Assembly: GCF_028476545.1 (NCBI RefSeq) | Contig: NW_026732363.1 | Span: forward strand, 39,453 to 103,452 | DNA from: Physella acuta | Taxonomy: Eukaryota; Mollusca; Gastropoda; Physidae | Length of the DNA stretch: 64,000 nucleotides | Reading direction: 5' to 3' | Shown: positions 10,601-20,248 of the stretch, piece by piece | Position numbering within the stretch: the first letter of the stretch is position 1 | Layout of the letters: every line of letters starts with the position of its first letter | The notes under the pieces: model-generated | What the model saw: only the letters and a program-made list of their open reading frames with translations | What the model was told of the DNA's origin: nothing | Database searches by the model: none | Made by a program: the position numbers and the translations under genes

Positions 10601-11905
10601 CACCTGTATCAATGTCAGCAGCCCAGTTTAACCTGTCTCCCACCTGTATCAATGTCAGCAGCCCAGTTTAACCTGTCTCCCACCTGTATCAATGTCAGCA
10701 GCCCAGTTTAACCTGTCTCCCACCTGTATCAATGTCAGCAGCCCAGTTTAACCTGTCTACCACCTGTATCAATGTCAGCACAGTTTAACCTGTCTCTCAC
10801 CTGTATCAATGTCAGCAGCACAGTTTAACCTGTCTCTCACCTGTATCAATGTCAGCCCAGTTTAACCTGTCTCTCACCTGTATCAATGTCAGCCCAGTTT
10901 AACCTGTCTCTCACCTGTATCAATGTCAGCCCAGTTTAACCTGTCTCCCACCTGTATCAATGTCAGCAGCCCAGTTTAACCTGTCTATCACCTGTATCAA
11001 TGTCAGCAGCCCAGTTTAACCTGTCTACCACCTGTATCAATGTCAGCCCAGTTTAACCTGTCTCTCACCTGTATCAATGTCAGCCCAGTTTAACCTGTCT
11101 CCCACCTGTATCAATGTCAGCAGCCCAGTTTAACCTGTCTCCCACCTGTATCAATGTCAGCAGCCCAGTTTAACCTGTCTCCCACCTGTATCAATGTCAG
11201 CAGCCCAGTTTAACCTGTCTCTCACCTGTATCAATGTCAGCAGCCCAGTTTAACCTGTCTCCCACCTGTATCAATGTCAGCAGCCCAGTTTAACCTGTCT
11301 CCCACCTGTATCAATGTCAGCAGCCCAGTTTAACCTGTCTCCCACCTGTATCAATGTCAGCAGCCCAGTTTAACCTGTCTACCACCTGTATCAATGTCAG
11401 CCCAGTTTAACCTGTCTCTCACCTGTATCAATGTCAGCCCAGTTTAACCTATCTCCCACCTGTATCAATGTCAGCAGCCCAGTTTAACCTGTCTCCCACC
11501 TGTATCAATGTCAGCAGCCCAGTTTAACCTGTCTCCCACCTGTATCAATGTCAGCAGCCCAGTTTAACCTGTCTCCCACCTGTATCAATGTCAGCAGCCC
11601 AGTTTAACCTGTCTCCCACCTGTATCAATGTCAGCAGCCCAGTTTAACCTGTCTCCCACCTGTATCAATGTCAGCAGCCCAGTTTAACCTGTCTCCCACC
11701 TGTATCAATGTCAGCAGCCCAGTTTAACCTGTCTCCCACCTGTATCAATGTCAGCAGCCCAGTTTAACCCGTCTCCCACAGGTATCACTATGTGCTGGAT
11801 GAGAAGTCAACCTTCATAGATGTCATGGAACAAGGGGCTTCAGGCGAGGGGCACGTACCTGATTTTATCTTACAGGAAGCTTTCAACAGTCAGAACAGGT
11901 GTTGA
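682..11905 (+). CDS. C3-like: Complement C3-like (thioester protein family), C-terminal part, 10 exons
   Basis: This is the 3' part of a C3-like gene. Exons: 682-765, 888-998, 2133-2220, 2308-2382, 3947-4046, 8983-9090, 9663-9746, 10034-10117, 10206-10350, 11782-11905. All have AG/GT borders and all phases join in one frame, giving about 333 residues. The order matches the C3 C-terminus: a basic linker, the MG8 receptor-binding domain with the core LDVQMLTGF (compare LDISMMTGF in vertebrate C3, from memory), a Cys-rich stretch (CRCFSGNCSRC) and a C345C/netrin domain ending in RC and a stop. In C3 this region is on the secreted alpha chain; MG8 contacts receptors and C345C takes part in convertase assembly. 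The thioester domain would lie upstream, outside the window. A second C3-like gene follows on the same strand. Family assignment is firm; orthology to a named C3 or TEP is not. Confidence 0.93.
888..998 (+). CDS. C3-like: Gene 1 exon b: linker and start of MG8
   Basis: Starts after TTCTAG and ends before GTTGGT. It reads [19 protein letters not shown], then [11 protein letters not shown]. The KIYFCVR end fits the beta strand just before the LDxxMxTGF core in C3 (ICTRY in human C3). The junction to the next exon (ag|a) restores Arg. The many Lys and Arg residues are unusual for this part of C3. Confidence 0.75.
1073..1932. repeat. Minisatellite, 30-bp unit, about 28 copies
   Basis: Core TGTAGGTGTTTTATCTACAG. 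The core is partly self-complementary (CTGTAG..CTACAG). Units are in exact 60-base register across the array. It lies in the intron after exon b. Open reading frames across it come from a unit length divisible by three and are not coding. Confidence 0.97.
2133..2220 (+). CDS. C3-like: Gene 1 exon c: MG8 core
   Basis: Acceptor CACCAG, donor GTAAGT. Reads [20 protein letters not shown] and then [21 protein letters not shown] is the hallmark of the receptor-binding domain in the alpha-2-macroglobulin/C3 family. Ends in phase 0. An acceptor 4 bases further on is also possible. Confidence 0.9.
2308..2382 (+). CDS. C3-like: Gene 1 exon d: MG8
   Basis: Acceptor TTACAG, donor GTAAAG, phase 0 at both ends. 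Reads [17 protein letters not shown] then VVSIQFQE. Aligns with [20 protein letters not shown] of human C3. Confidence 0.93.
2383..2744. other. Intron sequence without recognised features
   Basis: AT-rich intron between exon d and the hairpin repeat. A short echo 'gacacaaacttagtcagacttacacaaactttatcag' type duplication is visible near 2430-2465, otherwise nothing. Confidence 0.5.
2745..2983. repeat. Near-perfect hairpin, arms about 100 bp
   Basis: Arm 2745-2845 is the reverse complement of 2883-2983, with a 37-bp spacer (2846-2882). The arms contain ACACGTTTTTCTTGTGGAC and its complement. The spacer is the reverse complement of the spacer in the copy at 50591-50627, but the inner arm sequence differs between copies. 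Confidence 0.93.
3420..3485 (-). tRNA. tRNA-His (GTG)-like, 3' acceptor end lost
   Basis: On the - strand the sequence has the tRNA-His 5' acceptor strand, D arm, anticodon arm with GTG and T arm CCAGG-TTCGAAT-CCTGG. After the T stem it runs into repeat sequence instead of the matching acceptor strand, so it is probably a dead copy. It matches the intact tRNA-His at 50210-50281 inside the same repeat. Confidence 0.75.
3947..4046 (+). CDS. C3-like: Gene 1 exon e: end of MG8
   Basis: Acceptor CTTTAG, donor GTAAGG. Reads [17 protein letters not shown] then [16 protein letters not shown]. This aligns with the C3 stretch with a Cys in 'CLAFKVHQYF' followed by 'GAVKVYAYY'. Enters in phase 0, leaves in phase 1. 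Confidence 0.93.
4047..4489. other. Intron, no recognised feature
   Basis: Ordinary intron sequence between exon e and the nested transposon; only a short GGGA-rich run near 4077-4092. Confidence 0.5.
4562..4626. repeat. (TA)n microsatellite
   Basis: An almost pure AT dinucleotide run inside the outer transposon. Confidence 0.98.
5872..7126. mobile_element. Foldback-like element with tandem-repeat inverted arms
   Basis: A 10-bp direct repeat GTAGTAACAC flanks it (5862-5871 and 7127-7136). The left arm, about 5880-6190, is built of 14-15-bp steps like GACAAATGGGCTCCC with variable middle bases. The right arm, about 6780-7120, is made of the complementary steps (GGGAGCC..TTTGTC). The middle 600 bp is AT-rich. 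Long arms of short tandem steps and a 9-10-bp duplication suggest a foldback element, possibly Mutator-like; the superfamily is uncertain. Confidence 0.72.
7513..7617. repeat. (TA)n microsatellite
   Basis: About 100 bp of TATA repeats with a few interruptions (ATATGTATAT), within the nested hAT element. Confidence 0.97.
8339..8982. other. Intron sequence with a G-run
   Basis: A loose ATTCTAC-rich stretch follows the transposon, then AT-rich DNA and a GTGTGTGG-plus-poly-G run near 8819-8846. 'TGTATTTCTCCTCTA' occurs twice just before the exon at 8983, a short duplication of its pyrimidine tract. Confidence 0.6.
8983..9090 (+). CDS. C3-like: Gene 1 exon f: Cys-rich linker to C345C
   Basis: Acceptor CCTCTAG, donor GTCAGT. 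Reads [19 protein letters not shown] then [18 protein letters not shown]. Matches the C3 stretch 'CTRFYHPEKEDGKLNKLC..CRCAEENC' in cysteine spacing. Phase 1 in and out. Confidence 0.94.
9185..9635. repeat. Minisatellite, 56-bp unit, about 8 copies
   Basis: Core GTCTTTGTGTGAATGATTGA followed by AGATAAAATAGAGAAAG. Fills most of the intron after exon f. Does not contain the splice junction. Confidence 0.95.
9663..9746 (+). CDS. C3-like: Gene 1 exon g: start of C345C domain
   Basis: Acceptor TGTCAG, donor GTAGGT. Reads [20 protein letters not shown] then QLVCSANV. The Cys pair and 'LVCSANVAYE' correspond to the region around 'ACEPGVDYVYK' of C3. Phase 1 in and out. The last 6 coding bases are repeated in the array that follows. 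Confidence 0.93.
9741..9930. repeat. Minisatellite, 26-bp unit, about 7 copies, spans a splice donor
   Basis: Core ATGTTGGTAGGTTGGGCTGG. The first copy is the exon end itself (ATGTTG|GTAGGT), so every copy carries a copy of the 5' splice site. Confidence 0.95.
10034..10117 (+). CDS. C3-like: Gene 1 exon h: C345C/netrin
   Basis: Acceptor CTTCAG, donor GTAGAG. Reads [20 protein letters not shown] then KVLSVNKT. 'YELHAEKV' fits the first netrin strand ('YVYKTRLVKV' in C3). Phase 1 in and out. Confidence 0.92.
10206..10350 (+). CDS. C3-like: Gene 1 exon i: C345C/netrin
   Basis: Acceptor TTTCAG, donor GTAAGT. Reads [20 protein letters not shown], with a further Cys and the stretch [19 protein letters not shown]. 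The netrin pattern 'F..KxxCxCxxLKxxxxYLL' is clear. Leaves in phase 2. Confidence 0.93.
10461..11781. repeat. Minisatellite, 40/37-bp unit, about 34 copies, ends at a splice acceptor
   Basis: Core CCCAGTTTAACCTGTCTCCC, then ACCTGTATCAATGTCAG. The final unit, CCCGTCTCCCACAG|GTATCAC, is the real acceptor and exon start. Copies read CACCTGTATCA where the acceptor reads CACAGGTATCA, so the junction is copied but its AG is not. Length variants differ by one extra CAG. Confidence 0.96.
11782..11905 (+). CDS. C3-like: Gene 1 last exon: end of C345C and stop
   Basis: Acceptor CCCACAG. Reads [37 protein letters not shown] and NRC, then TGA at 11903-11905. Corresponds to 'YIIGKDTWVEHWPEEDEC' in C3. 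The last 25 bases are the first unit of the array that runs into the 3' UTR. Confidence 0.93.
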
Positions 11906-12090
11906 TGGTGTTTCAACAATCAGAGCAGGTGTTGATGGTGTTTCAACAGTCAGAGCAGGTGTTGATGGTGTTTCAACAGTCAGAGCAGGTGTTGATGGTG
12001 TTTCAGCAGTCAGAGCAGGTGTTGATGGTGTTTCAACAGTCAGAGCAGGTGTTGATGGTGTTTCAACAGTCAGAGCAGGTGTTGATTGAG
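11881..12090. repeat. Minisatellite, 30-bp unit, 7 copies, made from the last codons and stop
   Basis: Core TTTCAACAGTCAGAGCAGGT, then GTTGATGGTG. Copy 1 is coding (FNSQNRC-stop); the others lie in the 3' UTR and keep the TGA in the same register. Confidence 0.96.
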
Positions 12091-12186
12091 TCCTGTGTAA
12101 TATTATGTTAACCCTGTTCTCTACAAATAGCTCTGGATATTCCAAACACTTTTTATATCAACATTCAATGCAACCAGTACAAGTCA

Positions 12187-12192
12187 AATAAA
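12187..12192 (+). promoter_or_regulatory. Poly(A) signal AATAAA of gene 1
   Basis: First AATAAA after the stop codon, 281 bases downstream and past the repeat array. A second AATAAA near 12481 is an alternative. Confidence 0.6.
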
Positions 12193-13092
12193 TACATTTG
12201 CATTTTTTTAAATCACTTCAACATTTAAAAAAAAAATAAGATATATTGTTTAAAAGCAATACACTGTACAAGTAAAAAAAATTTTTTACAACTGTTATAT
12301 TGATATATCTTTATTATTTAACTATTGTTTCAATATCCTTATTATTATTGTTATATTAACATGTTGACCATGCTTCTTATAATGCTCTATAACATTTATA
12401 CAGACCATCACATTTAAATTTTATAACATTTATATGAAAAAAATTGAATTTATGATTTTACTAAGCAAATAGGAATGACTTAATAAAGAAGGTTTTAGCA
12501 AAATGATCAAAAACATTTCAAACTCAGTTAACTATTCAAGCTACTGTATGCATGGTTTATCTATCTAGAATAAATGATGCAAACTCTCTGAGCGGTTGTG
12601 CTGTGGGTGTGGGGTCGTGCTGTGGGTGTGGGGTCAGACCTTTGTGACAAGGGTTCTAGTGAGGGATTAGGAAATTTGATATTACACTTGACTTAGATAT
12701 CATTTTTTTAGCAGATTGTCAGCAGTTATTTTGTAGATTTTTAAAAATGTAAAAATTGATCCTTATACCTTATCTTTTTAACTTAACCCACCAAATTATG
12801 AATAGTATTTGGTAATAAATTATTTTTGTGCTGTTGAACCTTAACTAATGGGGATATAATTCATGGTGTAGAAAGATAGAGTCAGAGACCAGGTGTCGGG
12901 AGTTGAAGTATGTTACGTTATTTTAGACACCCTGCTATTCTGTCAATAGCTAAAAAAAATGGCAAGAAAATATAATCTATCATCCAATTCCATGTGAGGG
13001 ATGTTGAGGTACCTGACGAGATCTATCATCTGTATATACCTCACTCTATACCTCACTCTCTGTCTCACTCTCTACCTCACTCTATACCTCAC
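12193..13092. other. AT-rich flank of gene 1
   Basis: No gene seen. Small repeats only: GTGCTGTGGGTGTGGGGTC twice near 12598-12633, and CTATACCTCACTCT-like steps near 13033-13092. Confidence 0.6.
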
Positions 13093-13873
13093 ATGACTAG
13101 TAGTTTAGCAGTAAAACATTTGAGTGGATTTTTGTATTGATCAAATTACATTGATTACAGCCATGACTAGTAGTTTAGCAGTAAAACATTTGAGTGGATT
13201 TTTGTATTGATCAAATTACATTGATTACAGCCATGACTAGTAGTTTAGCAGTAAAACATTTGGGTGGATCTTTGTATTGATCAAATTACATTGATTACAG
13301 CCATGACTAGTAGTTTAGCAGTAAAACATTTGAGTGGATTTTTGTATTGATCAAATTACATTGATTACAGCCATGACTAGTAGTTTAGCAGTAAAACATT
13401 TGAGTGGATTTTTGTATTGATCAAATTACATTGATTACAGCCATGACTAGTAGTTTAGCAGTAAAACATTTGAGTGGATTTTTGTATTGATCAAATTACA
13501 TTGATTACAGCCATGACTAGTAGTTTAGCAGTAAAACATTTGAGTGGATTTTTGTATTGATCAAATTACATTGATTACAGCCATGACTAGTAGTTTAGCA
13601 GTAAAACATTTGAGTGGATTTTTGTATTGATCAAATTACATTGATTACAGCCATGACGAGTAGTTTAGCAGTAAAACATTTGAGTGGATTTTTGTATTGA
13701 TCAAATTACATTGATTACAGCCATGACGAGTAGTTTAGCAGTAAAACATTTGAGTGGATTTTTGTATTGATCAAATTACATTAATTACAGCCATCACTAG
13801 TAGTTTAGCAGTAAAACATTTGGGTGGATCTTTGTATTGATCAAATTACATTGATTACAGCCATGACTAGTGT
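13093..13873. repeat. Minisatellite, 70-bp unit, about 11 copies
   Basis: Core CATGACTAGTAGTTTAGCAG followed by TAAAACATTTGAGTGG. Copies are nearly identical. Intergenic. Confidence 0.97.
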
Positions 13874-15236
13874 CTTCTGTACTAGGCATTTAACTGATGA
13901 CTAATGTTAATATTATCTTTTTAGGGTATCAGTTTTTAATTTGATGAATGCTTGTACCATATTTATGGAACTCTTTATGTAAAGAAAAGACTGACAATTT
14001 TTTTGTGTCAGTCATTCTTGAAAGAATTGAATTCTTTATACATTTATACTTGTACACCAGTTACTTAAATACAGGCTGTTTTTAATGCCTTCTTGAGCAA
14101 GATTTTTCTAGCTTGAGAAGAAAAATCTATTTTCTTGCTTGAAAAATCTTTCAAATCCTTAGAAATAAATGTTCAGCACATTTTACCTACTGCATGTATT
14201 TGTTTTGTTTTACATTTAATTTCAGAAATCTTTCTAAAAGTTTTACATAAAAAAGCAAATTTTGAAAATCAGGCTTAAAACCTACTTTTAATAGCTTCAT
14301 AACAGCAGAGTATGACAAACAAGAAAAAAAAAACAAGTTTTTAAAACTGAAAAACAGTTTCCCTTTCCCTTGTAATGAAGTTGTAACTCTTCTTGGTTTG
14401 ATCTGTGTTTGTTATTTCTTTGGTTGTCCCCCTTTACTAAGTAGTAACACGCTGACAATGGACACGAGCGAGAAAACTCTCAAAGGTATTTGAGAGGTGT
14501 ATAAATTAGTTTAAAAATCAGGCACGGCGTAGTTACAATTAATATGGTTATAAAATCCTGTCTGTCTGGTTTTTTTCGGACTTTACTAAAGATTGGATGT
14601 ATTTGATGTTTATAATATTTTCGGTAACTAAATAAAAATTAAAAAAAAAGCAAAAACAATTTGGTTTTCACGTGTAATGGCGACATAAACAATGGCATCC
14701 TGCTATTGGATAGGCCGCCATTGATTTTATTGTACACATTGTAAGCTAAAAATAGAAAACTAGGTCATGGGGTTTTAAATTTGCATTGTAATTTAAAAAC
14801 TTGATCTGCAAAGTTTTGTAAACAAATAGTTATCGATCACTAAGTTACTGTACAGCCAATCAATATTTGTCTTACGAAAGTGAAACATCCGGTTATAACT
14901 TAGGCTTGATGAAAATAAATAGAAATGTAGCCTTAAACTCAACAAATTATTTTCAAGTTCTCTGGATTTGCAACTTTTATAGCATTTATTCTAAAAATAT
15001 AAAATTTCTAAATTAATTTTAGGCTTAAGTTTTTATTTTTTATTTTTTTTTACGGTCTAAATCTAAAAAGCACGTTTTTATTCCATGTCAACAATACTAT
15101 GGAAGGAATCTCGTCAACTCGCTCGCCTCCATTGCCAGCCGGTAACAAATCTCCTTGGATATTGGCACCAGAGTAGCTTGCAGGTATAAGTTTATAACTT
15201 CCCTCTCTCTCCCTCCCCGAAAGGAAATTATAATAT
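13874..15236. other. AT-rich intergenic DNA
   Basis: No gene or array recognised. An imperfect hairpin around 14090-14150 (GAGCAAGATTTTTCTAGC against GCTTGAAAAATC) is the only visible structure. Confidence 0.5.
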
Positions 15237-15244
15237 ATAAAATG

Positions 15245-15553
15245 CAGTGGCGTAGCGAGGTCGGGTGTCACCCGGTGCGGCACTTAATGGTGTCACCCCC
15301 CCCCCCCCCGAGACATAGAGACCTTTCCTAGGGACAAACTTTCAAATTTTCGATTTGCACCCCCCCCCCCCTCAAACTTTCGATTTGCACCCCCCCCCCC
15401 TCCTTAAGTTTTCGATTTGCACCCCCCTCAAACTTTCGATTTGCACCCCCCCCCTCGAGTTTTTCTCTATATATTTTTCTATTTTTTGCCTTGGTGTCAC
15501 CCCCCTAAATGGTGTCACCCGGTGCGGTCCGCACCCCCCTCGCTACGCCCCTG
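15245..15553. mobile_element. hAT-like MITE with C-runs
   Basis: Ends CAGTGGCGTAGCGAGG and CTCGCTACGCCCCTG, flanked by a perfect 8-bp duplication ATAAAATG (15237-15244 and 15554-15561). Inside, a step 'CAAACTTTCGATTTGCACCC' with C-runs is repeated about four times. Near both ends is GGTGTCACCCGGTGCGG. No coding capacity. Confidence 0.9.
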
Positions 15554-15630
15554 ATAAAATGTAATGATAGGTCACTCAAAGTTTGGGTGAATCATAGTTT
15601 GGATATTATGTAAAGGTGTGTTGACCCAGT

Positions 15631-15831
15631 CAGAGGCGTAGAGGGGGGCGGGAGGTGCGGACCGCACCGGGTGACACCATTTAGGGGGGGGGGTGAAACC
15701 AAGGCAAAAAAATAGCAAAATATATAGAGAAAATTGATAATTCCACTTAAGAGATTAATCCGAGTGTTAAATAGTCTTTTAAGAGGTGCAAATCGAAAGT
15801 TTGATGGGGGGGGGGGGGTGCTACGCCACTG
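15631..15831. mobile_element. hAT-like MITE, same family, opposite orientation
   Basis: Starts CAGAGGCGTAGAGG and ends GCTACGCCACTG. Flanking 8-mers GACCCAGT and GGCCCAGT match at 7 of 8. Its start is the reverse complement of the right end of the element at 15245-15553 (GGTGCGGACCGCACCGGGTG). Confidence 0.86.
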
Positions 15832-16544
15832 GGCCCAGTCAATAGAACTATCTAGATGCGGAGGGCCATTAACATAACTATCTAGATGAGGATGGTCATT
15901 AAATGTAGAACTATCTAGATGTGTATCCGCGAGCATTGAAAACTTTTTAGTCCTTGCAAACTCAGAGCGCTTAAAGTTAAGTTCAACCTGTATTTTTCCA
16001 TTCAGAGTTTCTTCAGGGGGGGGGGGGGAGGGGCGTTCCCCCAAAGAAAGTCTAACACCCCCCCCCTAAAAAAACAATTTAAATTACGATTGTTTGCGCC
16101 TCAAAAATTTCAACCGCTCCGTGAACTAAGGTTGATTGAGTGATTCAACCAACTCCTCGTCTGCTCGTGCAGGAGTGCGCGCGTTTTGTCAGGCCGTCTG
16201 GTACACGATACTGGTATCGATACTTGTTTTTTTAAATGTTAAATGGTGTAACCGTGGAATATTATATAACACGAAAATAGAAAGGGATGGTGTTTCCGTT
16301 TGTTATCACTCTATATGGGGTAGGGTAGAGTAACATTTTGTTATATGGGGTATTTATATCTAGTTATGTTCCCTCCCACCATTTGGTCACTGTCCCTTAC
16401 CAATGTTTATTTTAGTGTCACACACATGACGTAGAAAACTTATAAATAGCTCCGTAAAGCCAAGTACCAGTCTATTCTCTTAATAATTCATCAACACAGA
16501 ATGAGCGTTTACATTTTTTTCAAATCTATACCGTTTGGCGGCGG
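15832..16544. other. Intergenic DNA with short repeats
   Basis: ACTATCTAGATG repeats three times near 15847-15920; a poly-G run near 16015-16035 and a poly-C run near 16058-16067. No gene recognised; the small open frame near 16136-16333 has no support. Confidence 0.5.
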
Positions 16545-16715
16545 CGTCCACCCCTTCCACATGGTAGGCGCCCCTGGCGTCCACCCCCTCCACATGGTAG
16601 GCGCCCCTGGCGGCCACCCCCTCCACATGGTAGGCGCCCCTGGCGTCCACCCCCTCCACTTGGTAGGCCCCCCTGGCGGCCACCCCCTCCACATGGTAGG
16701 CCCCCCCTGGCGGCC
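16545..16715. repeat. Minisatellite, 33-bp unit, about 5 copies
   Basis: Core CCCCTGGCGTCCACCCCCTC, then CACATGGTAGGCG. GC-rich, unlike its surroundings. Confidence 0.95.
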
Positions 16716-16746
16716 ACCCCACTGCCCTCTCCTAGCCATGCCTCTG

Positions 16747-17495
16747 ATAGTTAGGGGTTAGCACTTGGGATCTTTAGAGTAGGGAGTGTTAGGGATTAGC
16801 ACTTGGGATCTTTAGAGTAGGGAGTGTTAGGGATTAGCACTTGGGATCTTTAGAGTAGGGAGTGTTAGGGATTAGCACTTGGGATCTTTAGAGTAGGGAG
16901 TGTTAGGGGTTAGCACTTGGGATCTTTAGAGTAGGGAGTGTTAGGGATTAGCACTTGGGATCTTTAGAGTAGGGAGTGTTAGGGATTAGCACTTGGGATC
17001 TTTAGAGTAGGGAGTGTTAGGGATTAGCACTTGGGATCTTTAGAGTAGGGAGTGTTAGGGATTAGCACGTGGGATCTTTAGAGTAGGGAGTGTTAGGGAT
17101 TAGCACTTGGGATCTTTAGAGTAGGGAGTGTTAGGGGTTAGCACTTGGGATCTTTAGAGTAGGGAGTGTTAGGGATTAGCACTTGGGATCTTTAGAGTAG
17201 GGAGTGTTAGCACTTGGGATCTTTAGAGTAGGGAGTGTTAGGGGTTAGCACTTAGGATCTTTAGAGTAGGGAGTGTTAGGGGTTAGCACTTGGGATCTTT
17301 AGAGTAGGGAGTGTTAGGGATTAGCACTTGGGATCTTTAGAGTAGGGAGTGTTAGGGATTAGCACTTGGGATCTTTAGAGTAGGGAGTGTTAGGGGTTAG
17401 CACTTGGGATCTTTAGAGTAGGGAGTGTTAGGGGTTAGCACTTGGGATCTTTAGAGTAGGGAGTGTTAGGGATTAGCACTTGGGATCTTTAGCGT
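16747..17495. repeat. Minisatellite, 38-bp unit, about 20 copies
   Basis: Core AGCACTTGGGATCTTTAGAG, then TAGGGAGTGTTAGGGATT. Highly uniform. Confidence 0.97.
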
Positions 17496-17615
17496 AGGTT
17501 GAAGCATCCACTTGTGTCAGCCACTCTACAGGACACTATCATCTACAGGCCACTTGACGGCGGCACACGTCATCTGTGTCAAGTCATGAGAGAACTGCTC
17601 TCATAAATTCATACA

Positions 17616-18050
17616 GTGACTGTAGGACATGGTCCCTGGCTGTAGGACATGGTCCCTGGCTGTAGGACATGGTCCCTGGCTGTAGGTCCCTGGCTGTAGG
17701 ACATGGTCCCTGGCTGTAGGACATGGTCCCTGACTGTAGGACATGGTCCCTGGCTGTAGGACATGTCCTCGGGCTGTAGGACATGGTCCCTGTCTGTAGG
17801 ACATGGTCCCTGGCTGTAGGACATGGTCCCTGACTGGAGGACATGGTCCCTGGCTGTAGGACATGGTCCCTGGCCGTAGGACATGTCCTCGGGCTGTAGG
17901 ACATGGTCCCTGTCTGTAGGACATGGTCCCTGACTGTAGGACATGGTCCCTGGCTGTAGGACATGGTCCCTGGCTGTAGGACATGGTCCCTGGCTGTAGG
18001 GCATTGGACCCTGACTGTAGGACATGTCCTCGGGCTGTAGGACATGGTCC
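17616..18050. repeat. Minisatellite, 20-bp unit, about 22 copies
   Basis: Core GTAGGACATGGTCCCTGGCT. The unit holds the palindrome GGACATGGTCC. A variant with ATGTCCTCGGGCT recurs three times. Confidence 0.97.
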
Positions 18051-18174
18051 CCTTCATGCCCTCACCCCGCTTTGACCAACTTTTGGCTCAAAACAAAATG
18101 CGTTGTTTCTTATCACAAAACATTCCAATGTTATTTATTTGCCTCAACCAGCCAGACCCCACCACTGAGATACT

Positions 18175-18848
18175 TTCAGGATGGTAAGGTAGGAGGTACA
18201 CATCAAACATTTAGGATGGTAAGGTAGGAGGTACACATCAAACATTTAGGATGGTAAGGTAGGAGGTACACATCAAACATTTAGGATGGTAAGGTAGGAG
18301 GTACACATCAAACATTTAGGATGGTAAGGTAGGAGGTACACATCAAACATTTAGGATGGTAAGGTAGGGGGTACACATCAAACATTTAGGATGGTAAGGT
18401 AGGGGGTACACATCAAACATTTAGGATGGTAAGGTAGGTACACATCAAACATTTAGGATGGTAAGGTAGGAGGTACACATCAAACATTTAGGATGGTAAG
18501 GTAGGAGGTACACATCAAACATTTAGGATGGTAAGGTAGGGGGTACACATTAAACATTTAGGATGGTAAGGTAGGGGGTACACATCAAACATTTAGGATG
18601 GTAAGGTAGGAGGTGCACATCAAACATTTAGGATGGTAAGGTAGGGGGTACACATCAAACATTTAGGATGGTAAGGGAGGTACACGTCAAACATTTAGGA
18701 TGGTAAGGGAGGTACACATCAAACATTTAGGATGGTAAGGGAGGTACACGTCAAACATTTAGGATGGTAAGGGAGGTACACATCAAACATTTAGGATGGT
18801 AAGGGAGGTACACGTCAAACATTTAGGATGGTAAGGTAGGTACACGTC
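18175..18848. repeat. Minisatellite, 35-bp unit, about 19 copies
   Basis: Core AGGATGGTAAGGTAGGAGGT, then ACACATCAAACATTT. The right part uses a shorter form (AAGGGAGGTACACGTC). Confidence 0.97.
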
Positions 18849-19145
18849 AGAGAACGAAGTACTCGATACCGCGGTGAGTTAAAAAAATGCCCAACTCCAT
18901 TCTGCCGGATTGTTAGTAAACAACCCCGCCATCCCCGACCCGTTGACTCGAGCGGTGGGGGAGTGGTGGCTGGCTTCAAGTTTGCCAGTTCTTCATGCAC
19001 TCAGGTTAACACAGGGCTTCAACATCGCGTCATTAACTGTTTCATTCTGTTAGATAGCGTCTTCTGACCGGAGAGGTTTTGGTTGAAAAAATTGGTCGTG
19101 ATCTCTATCAGCTGGAGCTAGGGTTAAGATTAAATTCGGGCTGTG
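18849..19145. other. Unique intergenic DNA
   Basis: A non-repeat island between arrays; no gene recognised. Confidence 0.5.
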
Positions 19146-19738
19146 GATTTATGGTTCAACTAAACTGATCAGGATTTATGGTTCAACTAAACTGATCAGG
19201 ATTTATGGTTCAACTAAACTGATCAGGATTTATGGTTCAACTAAACTGATCAGGATTTATGGTTCAACTAAACTGATCAGGATTTATGGTTCAACTAAAC
19301 TGATCAGGATTTATGGTTCAACTAAACTGATCAGGATTTATGGTTCAACTAAACTGATCAGGATTTATGGTTCAACTAAACTGATCAGGATTTATGGCTC
19401 AACTAAACTGATCAGGATTTATGGCTCAACTAAACTGATCAGGATTTATGGTTCAACTAAACTGATCAGGATTTATGGCTCAACTAAACTGATCAGGATT
19501 TATGGTTCAACTAAACTGATCAGGATTTATGGTTCAACTAAACTGATCAGGATTTATGGCTCAACTAAACTGATCAGGATTTATGGTTCAACTAAACTGA
19601 TCAGGATTTATGGTTCAACTAAACTGATCAGGATTTATGGTTCAACTAAACTGATCAGGATTTGTGGTTCAACTAAACTGATCAGGATTTATGGTTCAAC
19701 TAAACTGATCAGGATTTATGGTTCAACTAAACTGATTG
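19146..19738. repeat. Minisatellite, 27-bp unit, about 22 copies
   Basis: Core ATGGTTCAACTAAACTGATC, then AGGATTT. The only common variation is GGTTC to GGCTC. Confidence 0.97.
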
Positions 19739-19908
19739 CCCGCTGTGACCTTTCGTCTGGTCGGTTTTTTCACCGTGACCAGTGAAGTGTGTAGTGACGT
19801 CACGTGGCTTTTGTTGACCGCAACATTAGTGAACTGGACCGTCAGGGTGAAGGTCGACAAAAGTAACTGATGGCTGTAGACACACTCGCAGTAGTATAAA
19901 GGTAAGAA

Positions 19909-20248
19909 AATGTCCTCGTTTGTTGGTCAAAATGTCCTCGTTTGTTGGTCAAAATGTCCTCGTTTGTTGGTCAAAATGTCCTCGTTTGTTGGTCAAAATG
20001 TCCTCGTTTGTTGGTCAAATTGTCCTCGTTTGTTGGTCAAAATGTCCTCGTTTGTTGGTCAAAATGTCCTCGTTTGTTGGTCAAAATGTCCTCGTTTGTT
20101 GGTCAAAATGTCCTCGTTTGTTGGTCAAATTGTCCTCGTTTGTTGGTCAAAATGTCCTCGTTTGTTGGTCAAAATGTCCTCGTTTGTTGGTCAAAATGTC
20201 CTCGTTTGTTGGTCAAAATGTCCTCGTTTGTTGGTCAAAATGTCCTCT
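19909..20248. repeat. Minisatellite, 22-bp unit, about 15 copies
   Basis: Core AATGTCCTCGTTTGTTGGTC. Open in three frames because the unit has no stop; not coding. Confidence 0.97.

Noticed and set aside
14452-14485. Possible first exon (MDTSEKTLK and a GTATTT donor)
   Set aside because: Ten codons with no following exon that fits and no family match.
16136-16333. Open frame of 65 residues with a hydrophobic stretch
   Set aside because: Short, no motif, no splice or promoter support; many frames this size are expected.
16716-16746. MITE end GCCATGCCTCTG near the 33-bp array
   Set aside because: It resembles the CAGAGGC.. end of the local MITE family, but no partner end or target duplication was found.
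17584-18057. Open frames with SYSQGPCPT repeats on the - strand
   Set aside because: Simple translation of the 20-bp array in three frames.
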